DNA of 8,873 nucleotides from Chloroflexota bacterium (GCA_021788565.1 JAJYKO010000163.1:1-8873); one strand, 5' to 3'. Counted from the first letter of the stretch, positions 1-6,776 are shown. Program-made: numbers and translations. The notes: generated by a model not told the origin, from the sequence alone.

Positions 1-1564
1 AGAAGAGAGGGTGGGGCCTGTTCGGCCTGGACTTGAATTCCGGGTGGAACTGGGTGCCGAGCATCCAGGGGTGGCCCGCCAGCTCGGATATCTCCACCAG
101 GCGGCCGTCTGGCGAAAGCCCGCTGAAGGAGAGGCCCGCCACACCCAGCAGCTCCCTGTAGTCGTTGTTGAACTCGTAGCGGTGGCGATGTCGCTCGAAG
201 ACGATATTCGTCGTACCGTAGGCGTCGGCCGCGCGGGTACCGGCTATCAGCTGACACGGGTACTGACCCAGCCGCATGGTTCCGCCCTTGTCCGGCACGT
301 CCCGCTGCTCCGGCAGCAGATCGATCACCGGATGTGGACTGAACATGTTGAACTCGGTGCTGTTGGGTTCGTCGCTTCCCAGGACGTGCCGTGCAAGCTC
401 GATCACCATGATCTGCATACCCAGGCAGAGCCCTAGATACGGGATGTCGTGCTCCCGGGCGTAGCGGGCGGTCCTTATCATTCCCTCGACGCCTCTGTAG
501 CCGAAGCCGCCCGGAACCACAATGCCGTGAAGCTCCTTCAGCCGGCTGTCGTCTTCTTTCTCAAGCTGCTCGGAGTCGATCCACACCACCTTCAGCCGCC
601 TCTCTTCGTGGAGCGCGGCGTGGAAAAGGGCCTCCCTGACGCTGAGGTAGGAGTCGTGCAGATCGACGTACTTGCCGACTACTCCTACTTCCACCTCGTA
701 TTTGAGCCCCTGGGTGCGGTTGACCATCACCCGCCATTCGGTGAGGTCTGCACTTCGCTCGCCCAGCCCCAGCTTCTCTACCACGAAGTCGCCCAGCCCG
801 GACTCCTCCAGCACCAGTGGCACCTGATAGATACTGGGCACCGTTTCCAGCGGGACAACCGCGCGCTTCTCGACGTTGCAGAACAGGGCGATCTTCTCCC
901 TCAGGTCGTCGCTGACTGGATAGTCGGAGCGGCAGACGATGATATCAGGTTGAATACCGATGCTCAGCAACTCCTTGACCGAATGCTGCGTAGGCTTGGT
1001 CTTAAGCTCCTGAGTGGAGGCGATATAGGGTAGCAGAGTCAGATGGATGAATAGGGTGTTGCTCTCACCCACGTCGCGCCGCATCTGTCGGATAGCTTCC
1101 AGGAAAGGCAGGCTCTCGATGTCGCCAACTGTGCCGCCAACCTCTACGATGACCACCTGCGCGGCGGTTTGCTTGGCAACCCGGGTAATGCGCTCCTTGA
1201 TCTCGTTGGTTATGTGGGGGATGACCTGAATCGTACCGCCCAGGTAGTCGCCTCGGCGCTCGCGGCCGATGACGTTCTTGTAGATCTGGCCCGCGGTAAC
1301 GTTGCTGGAGCGGGTAAGACTCACATCGATGAACCGCTCGTAGTGGCCCAGATCCAGGTCAGTTTCCGCGCCGTCGTCGGTGACGAACACCTCGCCGTGC
1401 TGGAACGGGCTCATGGTCCCCGGGTCGACGTTGAGATAGGGATCCAGTTTCTGAACGGAAACGGTGATACCGCGGCTCTTCAAGATGCGTCCCAGGGAGG
1501 CTACCGTGATCCCTTTTCCTACCGACGAAACCACTCCACCGCTAACGAATATATACTTGGTCAT
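1..1564 (-). CDS. pyrG: CTP synthase (glutamine-hydrolysing), C-terminus cut by window edge
   Basis: This cytosolic enzyme makes CTP from UTP, ATP and glutamine, the last step of de novo pyrimidine nucleotide synthesis. The minus-strand frame from the ATG at 1562-1564 is open to the window edge and gives 521 residues; the family is usually about 535-550, so only some 15-30 C-terminal residues are missing. The N-terminal synthetase domain opens with [19 protein letters not shown], which contains the family P-loop, followed by [21 protein letters not shown] (about 38-58) and the GGTVGDIES motif (143-151). The C-terminal class I glutamine amidotransferase domain (about 290 on) has PGGFGYRG (351-358), the nucleophile Cys380 in GLCLGMQ, and His507/Glu509 in TQFHPEF, so the catalytic triad is intact. 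A GGGGGA stretch lies about 10 bases before the ATG. The upstream gene is the DUF554 protein, 88 bases away across a heptamer repeat tract. Identification is essentially certain. Confidence 0.98.
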   Translation of the reverse strand, partial: MTKYIFVSGGVVSSVGKGITVASLGRILKSRGITVSVQKLDPYLNVDPGTMSPFQHGEVFVTDDGAETDLDLGHYERFIDVSLTRSSNVTAGQIYKNVIGRERRGDYLGGTIQVIPHITNEIKERITRVAKQTAAQVVIVEVGGTVGDIESLPFLEAIRQMRRDVGESNTLFIHLTLLPYIASTQELKTKPTQHSVKELLSIGIQPDIIVCRSDYPVSDDLREKIALFCNVEKRAVVPLETVPSIYQVPLVLEESGLGDFVVEKLGLGERSADLTEWRVMVNRTQGLKYEVEVGVVGKYVDLHDSYLSVREALFHAALHEERRLKVVWIDSEQLEKEDDSRLKELHGIVVPGGFGYRGVEGMIRTARYAREHDIPYLGLCLGMQIMVIELARHVLGSDEPNSTEFNMFSPHPVIDLLPEQRDVPDKGGTMRLGQYPCQLIAGTRAADAYGTTNIVFERHRHRYEFNNDYRELLGVAGLSFSGLSPDGRLVEISELAGHPWMLGTQFHPEFKSRPNRPHPLF

Positions 1565-1580
1565 ACCTATTCCCCCACGA

Positions 1581-1657
1581 AGCTATCAGCGATCGGTCAT
1601 CAGCTATCAGTCATCAGTCTTGAGTCTTGTACCCTCTACTCAGAACCCAGAACTAAC
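1581..1657. repeat. Period-7 degenerate tandem repeat between DUF554 gene and pyrG
   Basis: Eleven consecutive 7-base units fit this stretch without slippage. Read on the plus strand, units such as AGCTATC (1581 and 1602) and AGTCATC (1609) grade into AGTCTTG (1616 and 1623, identical copies), then TACTCAG (1637) and AACCCAG (1644). The sequence drifts along the tract while the 7-base phase is kept. The tract fills almost the whole gap before pyrG and includes the TAG stop codon of the DUF554 gene (complement of 1653-1655). Resemblance to the heptanucleotide STRR repeats of cyanobacteria is in period only; I do not recognise the family. No function can be assigned. Confidence 0.8.
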
Positions 1658-2492
1658 CTCCAAACACAGCCGTGAGAACCGGCGCAAAAACCAGGGCTGG
1701 AAGCATGTTGGCCACCCGAATCCTGACGATGCCCAGGATGTTCAGCCCGATACCCACAATCAGGAGACCGCCCGCGGCCGTCATCTCATTGACGACGGGA
1801 TCCGAGAGAAAGGGCTTCGCCCAGGTAGCGCCCAGCGTAAGTGCGCCCTGGTACAAGAGCACGACGGCCGAGGAGAAGACGACTCCCCAACCAAGAGATG
1901 ACGCTAACGCTAGAGCCGTGAACCCGTCCAGAACGGACTTCACGGCGAGGGTGCTGTATACGCCGGTGAGGCCATCCTGGAAGGAGCCCAGAACGGTCAT
2001 CGGCCCCACACAAAAGATGAGGCTTGCCGTCACGAATCCCTTGCTGAAGAGGGAACCTCCTTTTTCAGCATCCTCGGCCCCACCTGCTGCAGAAAGTGCG
2101 CCACCAACCTGGGACTGAGGACGATTCGCCGACCCCACCCCTGTCCCCTCCCCCATTGGGGGAGGGGAGTGAGGGGTGAGGTCCGTTCCCGTCCCCCACT
2201 CTCCCCGTCGCCCCGTCGCCCGATAGACGGTACGCTCCACCCAGTTCCCGAAGGCGGTGAGGCCGTCGTCGATTCGGAGGGCCTCGCCTGTCAGTGCACC
2301 GATCACGACGCTTCCGAGCACGATGATGGCGCTCTTGGTGCCGAGCGCCATCTGAAAGCCTATCAGTAGAGTCATCAACCCGATGGCCTGCATCACCGTC
2401 TGCCGAAACCGCTCCGGCAACCGATCGCCGACCAGCGCACCTATGCTCCCGCCCAGGAGGACGGTAGCAACATTCAGTAGAGTTCCAGTCAT
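1653..2492 (-). CDS. DUF554 family integral membrane protein with an in-frame repeat insertion
   Basis: This is a polytopic inner-membrane protein of the DUF554 family (YdfK/YqgA-like), of unknown biochemical role though sometimes described as a possible transporter. I chose the ATG at 2490-2492 (MTGTLLNVATVLLGGSIGALVG) because family homology begins there; longer in-frame starts read through repeat sequence. The product is 279 residues against about 225-240 usual. Hydrophobic segments lie near 5-22, 33-50, 54-70, 152-171, 184-202, 204-222 and 239-258, with a final one near 262-278. Family hallmarks are the N-terminal GGxxGxxxGxRLPERF pattern, GFVTASLIFCVGPMTVLGS (152-170), the following QDGL, and KSVLDGFTALALASSLG (185-201). 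Extra residues lie at roughly 92-147, between the third and fourth membrane segments; part of them is encoded by a GC-rich palindromic repeat (2131-2222) and reads as a Pro/Gly/Ser-rich loop. The frame stays open, so the gene is probably functional. A weak AAGG precedes the start. Confidence 0.92.
   Translation of the reverse strand: MTGTLLNVATVLLGGSIGALVGDRLPERFRQTVMQAIGLMTLLIGFQMALGTKSAIIVLGSVVIGALTGEALRIDDGLTAFGNWVERTVYRATGRRGEWGTGTDLTPHSPPPMGEGTGVGSANRPQSQVGGALSAAGGAEDAEKGGSLFSKGFVTASLIFCVGPMTVLGSFQDGLTGVYSTLAVKSVLDGFTALALASSLGWGVVFSSAVVLLYQGALTLGATWAKPFLSDPVVNEMTAAGGLLIVGIGLNILGIVRIRVANMLPALVFAPVLTAVFGG
2131..2222. repeat. GC-rich nested palindrome plus GTCGCCCC-like tandem, inside the DUF554 gene
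   Basis: The core is a perfect inverted repeat: CCCCTCCCCCA (2145-2155) and TGGGGGAGGGG (2157-2167) around a single T. An outer pair, CACCCCT (2136-2142) and AGGGGTG (2172-2178), gives a nested 18-pair stem with a small internal loop. To the right, 2204-2221 carries tandem CCCCGTCG units. The sequence resembles a class of dispersed intergenic palindromes seen in many bacterial genomes, but here it sits in an open reading frame and encodes about 30 residues (roughly 92-121) of the DUF554 protein. The inverted repeat is directly visible; calling it a dispersed genomic element is inference, because only one copy lies in this window. Confidence 0.75.
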
Positions 2493-2502
2493 ACCAACCT
2501 TG

Positions 2503-2522
2503 TAGCTATTGGCTAATAGCCT
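2503..2522. repeat. Left inverted copy of the AGCTAAT-type repeat
   Basis: The sequence TAGCTATTGGCTAATAGCC lies 11 bases upstream of the DUF554 start codon. Its TAGCTATTGGC portion is a 10 of 11 inverted match to GCTAATAGCTA within the repeat at 2638-2672. The two therefore bracket a roughly 115-base segment as imperfect inverted repeats, so 2503-2672 could be one palindromic element. It also lies next to the ribosome-binding region of the DUF554 gene. Confidence 0.6.
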
Positions 2523-2546
2523 GTTGCGAATTGCAGCGGCGCTACG

Positions 2547-2589
2547 AAAAAAAGAACACAACAACGTCAGCCGCCTTCTACCGGCTGAC
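2547..2589 (-). terminator. Possible intrinsic terminator downstream of darA
   Basis: On the minus strand, a perfect 8-base-pair stem (GTCAGCCG with CGGCTGAC, complement of 2566-2573 and 2582-2589, 8-base loop) is followed by a T-rich stretch ending in seven consecutive T (complement of 2547-2553). The T run starts about 12 bases after the stem, further than in a textbook terminator, although the bases between are themselves T-rich. It lies about 80 bases after the darA stop and before the DUF554 gene, a sensible place to end the ATPase-tmk-darA transcript. It could instead be part of a structured leader. Confidence 0.4.
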
Positions 2590-2637
2590 AGCTTGCGGGT
2601 AATACCCAGTAGGTGGGAGCGAGTGCCCAACAACAGA

Positions 2638-2672
2638 AGCTAATAGCTAATCACTAACAGCTAATAGCTATA
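2638..2672. repeat. Period-7 AGCTAAT tandem repeat at the darA stop codon
   Basis: Five consecutive 7-base units are visible: AGCTAAT (2638), the same again (2645), CACTAAC (2652), AGCTAAT (2659) and AGCTATA (2666). The TAG stop codon of darA (complement of 2668-2670) lies in the last unit. The period matches the tracts at 1581-1657 and 5403-5472 but the unit sequence differs. An inverted partner lies at 2503-2522. Confidence 0.8.
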
Positions 2673-2997
2673 ATCGCTCGTAGCGCTCCACATTCAGTAC
2701 GAATACCGTGGCCCCACCTACCTGCACTTCGACGGGGTACGGCATATAGAACTCGCCCGGCTCCATTACCGGGGGCAGGGGATTCACGTACTGGGATCGA
2801 GTGTGGCAACTCGTTTCGATCAGCTTGAGGACCTGCTCCACAGCTTCGTCCTCCACGCCCACCAGCACAGTTGCGTTTCCCTGCTTCAGGAAACCGCCGG
2901 CAGTGTTGATGCGAGTCGCTCTGTGCCCGTGATCCGTGAGCACACCTATCAGTGTACCCGCGTCTTCCTTCTGAACAATGGCCGCGACCAGCTTCAT
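2668..2997 (-). CDS. darA: Cyclic-di-AMP receptor, DarA/PstA (DUF970) PII-like protein
   Basis: This is a small cytosolic PII-like signalling protein that forms homotrimers and binds cyclic-di-AMP in the characterised Firmicutes members; its downstream partner remains unclear. It is 109 residues, the usual family length. It opens with MKLVAAIVQKEDAGTLIGVL and carries the conserved glycine-rich segment TAGGFLKQGNATVLVGVED (32-50) and the C-terminal PYPVEVQVGGATVFVL (86-101). Thr28, Gly35, Phe36, Asn41, Gly47 and Phe99 sit at positions which, from memory, correspond to ligand contacts in PstA/DarA structures. The ATG at 2995-2997 has a strong GGGAGG 5 bases upstream. It follows tmk by 15 bases, and tmk-darA (yaaQ) is also the order in Bacillus, which supports the call. 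Its stop lies in a heptamer repeat. If cyclic-di-AMP is made here, a diadenylate cyclase should be found elsewhere in the genome. Confidence 0.95.
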   Translation of the reverse strand: MKLVAAIVQKEDAGTLIGVLTDHGHRATRINTAGGFLKQGNATVLVGVEDEAVEQVLKLIETSCHTRSQYVNPLPPVMEPGEFYMPYPVEVQVGGATVFVLNVERYERL

Positions 2998-3012
2998 TGT
3001 TTCCTCCCACCG

Positions 3013-3678
3013 TTAAGCCGGCCGCCGAAGCACCTGCTTACGGTCCAGCAGGGTAGACACTTCACCCATAATTCTATCCTGTAGGGTCTCAAAGGGCAAT
3101 GCACCATCTAGAACAACCCACCTGCCGGGGTTGGCGTGGGCCATCTCCAGGTAGCCCTGTCTCACACGCTGATGAAACGCGATTTCCTCCTGCTCGAACC
3201 GATTCCACTCGTCGATGCTCCCCGCTAGGAAAAGGCCGTGCTTTCTCTCCAGTCCGATCCTGGGGGATACGTCCAGCAGGATGCAGAGGTCCGGCTCCAG
3301 TCCCGACGTGGCGAATCGAACCACGCCCTCGACGGATGCGACATCCAGCTCTCGGCCGTACCCCTGGTACGCGATGGTGGAGTAGCCGAAGCGATCTGAG
3401 ACCACTACCTGGCCCTGTTCCAGAGCGGGCTTCACCACCTCTTCGAGTAGCTGCACTCTCGAGGCGCAGTACAGCAGCACCTCGCTGCGAGCAGAGATCG
3501 GAACGTTGGTGGCCGGCAGCACGATATCCCGGATCGTGCTGCCGAGAAGAGTTCCTCCCGGCTCCCTGGTGAAAACAGTAGGATAGCCAGCGTCGGTGAG
3601 CCGGGCCGCAAGGGCTTTAGACTGGCTCGTCTTTCCGCCCCCTTCGGGGCCCTCGAGTACTACGAAGGCGCCTGTCAC
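3013..3678 (-). CDS. tmk: Thymidylate kinase (dTMP kinase)
   Basis: This cytosolic enzyme phosphorylates dTMP to dTDP with ATP, an essential step of dTTP supply. The protein is 221 residues, close to the usual 205-220. It has the P-loop [10 protein letters not shown] (10-19), TREPGGT (37-43), [14 protein letters not shown] (61-74) with the substrate-side arginines, and [16 protein letters not shown] (95-110), where the common DRY is DRF. The flexible lid is near 139-162, with Arg140, Arg145, Lys146 and Arg160. The P-loop has no arginine and the lid is basic, which resembles the type II (E. coli-like) enzymes. In the usual DRFE lid motif the first residue is Asn (NRFE). It starts at GTG (complement of 3676-3678), overlapping the ATPase stop as GTGA, so translation is probably coupled. 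It is the middle gene of the ATPase-tmk-darA cluster. Confidence 0.97.
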   Translation of the reverse strand: MTGAFVVLEGPEGGGKTSQSKALAARLTDAGYPTVFTREPGGTLLGSTIRDIVLPATNVPISARSEVLLYCASRVQLLEEVVKPALEQGQVVVSDRFGYSTIAYQGYGRELDVASVEGVVRFATSGLEPDLCILLDVSPRIGLERKHGLFLAGSIDEWNRFEQEEIAFHQRVRQGYLEMAHANPGRWVVLDGALPFETLQDRIMGEVSTLLDRKQVLRRPA

Positions 3679-5276
3679 TCCTGTTCCGTCCCATAGATCT
3701 TCACCCGCCGGTAAGGCTCACGTCCCTTGCTCCGGCTCGTGAGGTTGTATCTCTCCGCCAGCTGATGTTGAAGCCGGCGTATGTAGGCGCTTTGCGGCGA
3801 AAGCTCCACCGGCTTGGCCCCGGAAAGCACCTGGGCCACGGCATCCTCCGCCTCTTGGAGCGCGTAGCTGGCGGGATCGGCGTTCTCCAGCTCGAAGATG
3901 TTGATGAGAGCCCCCTCTATCTGGGAGTCGGTGTTGCTCTTCACGACATATACGGGGGTGCCGGACGCCTCGGCATCCCGGAGGGCCGCGGGCTTCCGCC
4001 GGTAGTAGTTCTTAGCCGTGAGCACCACGTCTGCCGAAGCCGAGTCGCGAACAACCGTCACTGGCAGCTTAAGCGAGTGCGCCATATTCTCCAGGCGGTC
4101 ACGGCTGATGCCGAAAGGGTAAAGCCGCGTAGTCTTGCCATTGGTTTCGGGCTTGTGCCCAGGAGTGAAGGCCGAAGGAGGCTGTGCGGGCGCCAGCTGG
4201 CGCGAAGCCCGGGCGGGAGTCTCCGCCCTAACCGGCTTCAGCGGCCGGACGCGCTCCACGTGCACCTGACCGTCGGGCCCCTTGGCTCGCACTTCCGGTT
4301 GGATCTGGTTCCCGCGCAGGATGGAGTCTACAACCTCCGCGACGTTGGCGTGGACGGCTACCCTATCCCTGTCCTGAATCTCGACCACGACGTCGAATGT
4401 CGGCGGGGCTTTACGCTCAAGGATCGATTTCTGGGTGCCCCGGCGTCTCGCTTCCTCGTCGCCGAGGGTAACGCTCTGAATACCACCGATTAGATCCGAG
4501 AGAGTAGGGTTCATCATCAGGTTGTCCAGGGTGTTGCCGTGAGCCGTGCCGACGAGCTGCACGCCACGCTCCGCGATAGTGCGGGCCGCCGCGGCCTCCA
4601 GCTCTGTGCCTATTTCGTCTATCACGATTACCTCGGGCATGTGGTTCTCCACAGCCTCGATCATCACAGCGTGTTGCATGCTGGGCGTCTGGACCTGCAT
4701 CCGTCGGGCGCGGCCGATGGCAGGATGCGGTATGTCCCCATCTCCGGCGATCTCGTTGGAGGTGTCGACTATCACGACCCGCTTGCGGAAATCGTCCGCG
4801 AGGACTCGCGCAACCTCTCGGAGCATCGTAGTCTTGCCCACCCCGGGCCTGCCAAGCAGCAGGATGCTCTTGCCGGACTCCACGATGTCGTGGATGACCG
4901 CGATGGTCCCGAAGACTGCCCGCCCAACGCGGCAGGTGAGGCCGATGATCTTGCCAGACCTGTTGCGAATAGCAGAGATGCGGTGGAGGGTACGCTCGAT
5001 ACCGGCGCGATTGTCCTCTCCGAAGACCCCAATACGGTCTATCACGTACTCCAGGTCTTCTTGCCTGACGTCGTGGTCGCTGAGGATCGTCTCGGTGCCC
5101 GGGAACCTGGCCTCCGGTGGCCGGCCCAAGTCCATTACTACCTCAAGGAGGTCTTTGCGGTTATCCATCTTCCTTATGGGATCGGAGATGTGGGGAGGCA
5201 GGGCGTCCAGAAGAGCATCGATGTCATCGGTAACGATCTGCTGCTCGGGAGTTCCGCGCGCTTGTTCCATTTGCAT
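3675..5276 (-). CDS. R3H-domain P-loop ATPase, SpoIIIAA/Ycf45-like
   Basis: This is a cytosolic ATPase with a C-terminal single-stranded nucleic-acid-binding R3H domain, related to SpoIIIAA-like and plastid Ycf45 proteins (COG3854 type); its precise role is not established. The product is 533 residues from the ATG at 5274-5276. Walker A is GRPGVGKTT (142-150), Walker [10 protein letters not shown] (215-223), and TAHGNTL (244-250) is a conserved downstream element. A Pro/Ala/Arg-rich, probably disordered linker spans about 328-382. A second small domain (about 383-450) precedes a helical region and the R3H domain (about 495-528), with the R-x3-H signature at Arg500/His504 and then [17 protein letters not shown]. 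The start is supported by GAGG 9 bases upstream; an ATG two codons later is an alternative, and the longer TTG frame from 5333 has no ribosome-binding site and is unlikely. The 194 bases upstream hold a heptamer palindrome and no convincing promoter. The gene overlaps tmk by 4 bases. Confidence 0.93.
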   Translation of the reverse strand: MQMEQARGTPEQQIVTDDIDALLDALPPHISDPIRKMDNRKDLLEVVMDLGRPPEARFPGTETILSDHDVRQEDLEYVIDRIGVFGEDNRAGIERTLHRISAIRNRSGKIIGLTCRVGRAVFGTIAVIHDIVESGKSILLLGRPGVGKTTMLREVARVLADDFRKRVVIVDTSNEIAGDGDIPHPAIGRARRMQVQTPSMQHAVMIEAVENHMPEVIVIDEIGTELEAAAARTIAERGVQLVGTAHGNTLDNLMMNPTLSDLIGGIQSVTLGDEEARRRGTQKSILERKAPPTFDVVVEIQDRDRVAVHANVAEVVDSILRGNQIQPEVRAKGPDGQVHVERVRPLKPVRAETPARASRQLAPAQPPSAFTPGHKPETNGKTTRLYPFGISRDRLENMAHSLKLPVTVVRDSASADVVLTAKNYYRRKPAALRDAEASGTPVYVVKSNTDSQIEGALINIFELENADPASYALQEAEDAVAQVLSGAKPVELSPQSAYIRRLQHQLAERYNLTSRSKGREPYRRVKIYGTEQE

Positions 5277-5402
5277 CTGGTTCAACCTCGAAGCGCAGGC
5301 ATCGTCTCGCGGCCCCAGCCAAGACCAAAACAAGCGAAAGGAGGGCAGCGGGACGCTGAGATAGAAAGGGCAAAAAGCTTGCCATCCGCCCCCCCGGCCA
5401 CG

Positions 5403-5472
5403 ACTGAGGACTGAGTGCTGAGGACTGAGCGTGCCACCTGGATCACTCAGTCCTCGATACTCGGCACTCGTT
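5403..5472. repeat. Period-7 palindromic repeat (ACTGAGG/CCTCAGT type) at the GNAT gene stop
   Basis: The tract is ten 7-base units long. Four on the left are ACTGAGG-like (5403-5430), a 14-base centre (5431-5444, exactly two periods) follows, and four on the right are in the opposite sense, starting with ACTCAGT (5445) and ending ACTCGTT (5466-5472). The left and right arms are imperfect inverted repeats, differing by roughly one heptamer, so the RNA could fold into a long hairpin. It abuts the GNAT gene stop codon (complement of 5471-5473), overlapping it by two bases, and lies about 125 bases before the R3H ATPase. It could slow or end transcription or stabilise the GNAT mRNA 3' end, but no T run follows. 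Confidence 0.82.
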
Positions 5473-6424
5473 AGGCGCGGGCGGGGACGAAGGCGCGATT
5501 GGGAACACGGACTGTCATCTCCCTGGCGAACACCATGCGATCGGCCACCCGTGTGAACCCCATCTTCTCCAGGGCGCTGATCAGTTCTGGCTGATAGTCT
5601 CTGGCGGATGCATATATGGGCGCCTTATGGCTCAAGTGGCCAAGGGCGTACTGCAACATCTTCTCGGCGTCCTGGACGTGCGATGGATGCACCGTTAGCC
5701 TTAAGTTCTGGCTCCTGGATTCGAAGGTAAGCTCCACCCAGGCGGCTATCTCTCCTTGCTCGTCCCACACGAAGTGCTGGCTGTTGCCCCCCAGTCGTGG
5801 AGCCCATGGCCGGCTGCTCCTGTCCAATGACGTCCACTCGTCCACGGTCATGGCTTCCGCAAACCGGACTTTGCAGGGAACGGCAGCATTGTAAAGCTGG
5901 AAAAGAGCGTGAGTGTCCCTCCGCAGGCGAGGACGGACCGGGTAAGCGTTGCTCGTTGTGAACGACGATCCCTGCTTGATGGCGAAGACAGCCTCGGAGG
6001 TGTAGTGCATAAAGCCGGCTTGCCTGGCCAACCTGGCCATCTCTCCATCGGCCGCGGTGACGAGAAAGACCCGCCTGGCACCCCTACGAGCGGCTTCTGC
6101 TGCGGTGCGGTCCAGCAGATCCACCCCTGCTGGATTGGCGGCCTCAGCCACAATGAGATCCTGGACATCCCAGGCAAGCTTACCAGCTCGCTGTCTCGCA
6201 GTGGCGAGGCCGTGGATGGCCCCGTTTGCCGTGCAGATCCAGGCCTGCGAATTGCCTCCGGGGTGAACCACTAGCCGCCGCAAGAGGTCCCGCATAACCC
6301 GCGAGTTCCCCTCTCCCCGCATTTCCGGCCAGACCTGAGCCGTCACCTGGCGGTGCGAGCCGTTGCGGAAGAAAGCCATAAGCGGGATGAGGTCCGTGGG
6401 GCGGATGGCCCGTATCGTCGGCAT
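5471..6424 (-). CDS. GNAT-like acetyltransferase with two tandem modules
   Basis: This is a probable acyl-CoA-dependent N-acetyltransferase of the GNAT superfamily with unknown substrate. The product is 317 residues. The first module starts at once ([19 protein letters not shown], the usual first strand and helix) and continues through a hydrophobic strand near 88-93, a helix with [16 protein letters not shown] (108-123) and [17 protein letters not shown] (131-147), a classic GNAT C-terminal half. The second module (about 163-317) repeats the pattern: [19 protein letters not shown] (165-183), an IAAWVELTF strand (226-234), and a final [18 protein letters not shown] (285-302). The acetyl-CoA-binding R/Q-x-x-G-x-G/A loop is not clear in either half, so one or both may be inactive. 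The start at 6422-6424 is set by domain homology; a GGGAGG lies only one base before the ATG, which is unusually close. A candidate promoter lies at 6541-6569. The superfamily call is fairly safe, but activity is not. Confidence 0.75.
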   Translation of the reverse strand: MPTIRAIRPTDLIPLMAFFRNGSHRQVTAQVWPEMRGEGNSRVMRDLLRRLVVHPGGNSQAWICTANGAIHGLATARQRAGKLAWDVQDLIVAEAANPAGVDLLDRTAAEAARRGARRVFLVTAADGEMARLARQAGFMHYTSEAVFAIKQGSSFTTSNAYPVRPRLRRDTHALFQLYNAAVPCKVRFAEAMTVDEWTSLDRSSRPWAPRLGGNSQHFVWDEQGEIAAWVELTFESRSQNLRLTVHPSHVQDAEKMLQYALGHLSHKAPIYASARDYQPELISALEKMGFTRVADRMVFAREMTVRVPNRAFVPARA

Positions 6425-6540
6425 GCCTCCCGAGCCACTATCTAGGAGTGCTTGCCCTCCAGAAATTCTGAACGCCGCTCGTACTGGGCGAGACGGCCTG
6501 ATCCCCGCGAGGGTCAATTCCCGACCGTGCCGATACAAAG

Positions 6541-6569
6541 ATTCTACATCGCCTCACCCATGGCCGCAA
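6541..6569 (-). promoter_or_regulatory. Candidate housekeeping promoter for the GNAT gene
   Basis: On the minus strand, TTGCGG (complement of 6564-6569, 3 of 6 to consensus) is separated by exactly 17 bases from TAGAAT (complement of 6541-6546, 5 of 6 to TATAAT). The start point would be near 6534, giving a leader of about 110 bases. The -10 is good but the -35 is weak. Confidence 0.4.
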
Positions 6570-6599
6570 GAAAGCCAGAAACTCACCCTTTTGGGTCAG

Positions 6600-6628
6600 T
6601 TGACAGTTGTCCAGGGCGCCTGTATATG
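6600..6628 (+). promoter_or_regulatory. Candidate housekeeping promoter for the small gene and Lon-like protease
   Basis: A perfect TTGACA (6600-6605) is followed after 17 bases by TATATG (6623-6628, 4 of 6 to TATAAT). Transcription would start near 6635, giving a leader of about 140 bases that contains the repeat at 6663-6733. It is the best-looking promoter in the window and is correctly placed for the plus-strand pair. The divergent candidate lies about 30 bases away, so the two may influence each other. Confidence 0.55.
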
Positions 6629-6662
6629 GTAAGGCGGCAGTCACGATTGCAATCTGTCCGAG

Positions 6663-6733
6663 AACCACGAAGGTCACTGAGGCTTCATCAGGGGACTTCG
6701 TAGCGTTCCTTGGAGGTCTTTGTGCCTTAATGG
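6663..6733. repeat. Degraded palindromic repeat (CACGAAGG/CTTCGTG type) in a 5' leader
   Basis: The left arm AACCACGAAGGTCAC (6663-6677) and right-arm elements ACTTCGT (6695-6701) and CTTTGTGCCTTAATGG (6718-6733) are loosely inverted copies; ACGAAG (6667-6672) pairs with CTTCGT (6696-6701). The pattern resembles a class of intergenic palindromes built of CACGAAGG and CCTTCGTG units that I associate with many bacterial genomes. This copy has diverged, so the assignment is tentative. It lies between the candidate promoter and the ribosome-binding site of the small gene. Confidence 0.45.
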
Positions 6734-6761
6734 TGAGTTCTCTAATCGGCTCTCGGCCCGG

Positions 6762-6769
6762 AAGGAGGT
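6762..6769 (+). promoter_or_regulatory. Strong Shine-Dalgarno that fixes the small gene start
   Basis: AAGGAGGT is a full-length match to the 16S rRNA anti-Shine-Dalgarno and lies 7 bases before the ATG at 6777. It is the main evidence that the 183-residue frame is a real gene and that translation starts at 6777 and not at the in-frame upstream codons. Confidence 0.85.
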
Positions 6770-6776
6770 CGCCGAA

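Larger units (their letters stand above)
6425..6776. other. Divergent intergenic region (352 bases)
   Basis: This is the longest stretch without a credible gene. It separates the minus-strand GNAT gene from the plus-strand small gene and protease. From left to right it contains the GNAT leader (6425-6534), a candidate minus-strand promoter (6541-6569), a candidate plus-strand promoter (6600-6628), a degraded palindromic repeat (6663-6733) and a strong Shine-Dalgarno sequence (6762-6769). Open frames crossing it on either strand look like shadows of the flanking genes. Confidence 0.7.

Noticed and set aside
1581..1657. CRISPR array
   Set aside because: The units are 7 bases with no spacers and no cas genes nearby.
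1..1675. Several plus-strand frames across the left end
   Set aside because: They are antisense to the intact pyrG frame, which is open to the edge and has all family motifs.
2493..2633. 47-residue N-terminal extension of the DUF554 protein
   Set aside because: It reads through the repeat and hairpin region, and family homology starts at the ATG at 2492.
2523..2637. tRNA or known riboswitch before the DUF554 gene
   Set aside because: One 8-pair hairpin is visible, but there is no cloverleaf, no T-loop consensus and no riboswitch core that I recognise.
5277..5333. N-terminal extension of the R3H ATPase from a TTG at 5333
   Set aside because: It has no Shine-Dalgarno, and the ATG at 5276 has GAGG at a sensible distance. 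The extension adds no recognisable domain.
5277..5402. Promoter for the R3H ATPase operon
   Set aside because: No pair of -35 and -10 boxes with 16-18 base spacing stood out on the minus strand. GGCAA and TTGCC arms near 5372-5386 form only a short hairpin.
4539..5414. Plus-strand frames of 291 and 272 residues
   Set aside because: They are antisense to the R3H ATPase, which has clear Walker motifs and an R3H domain.
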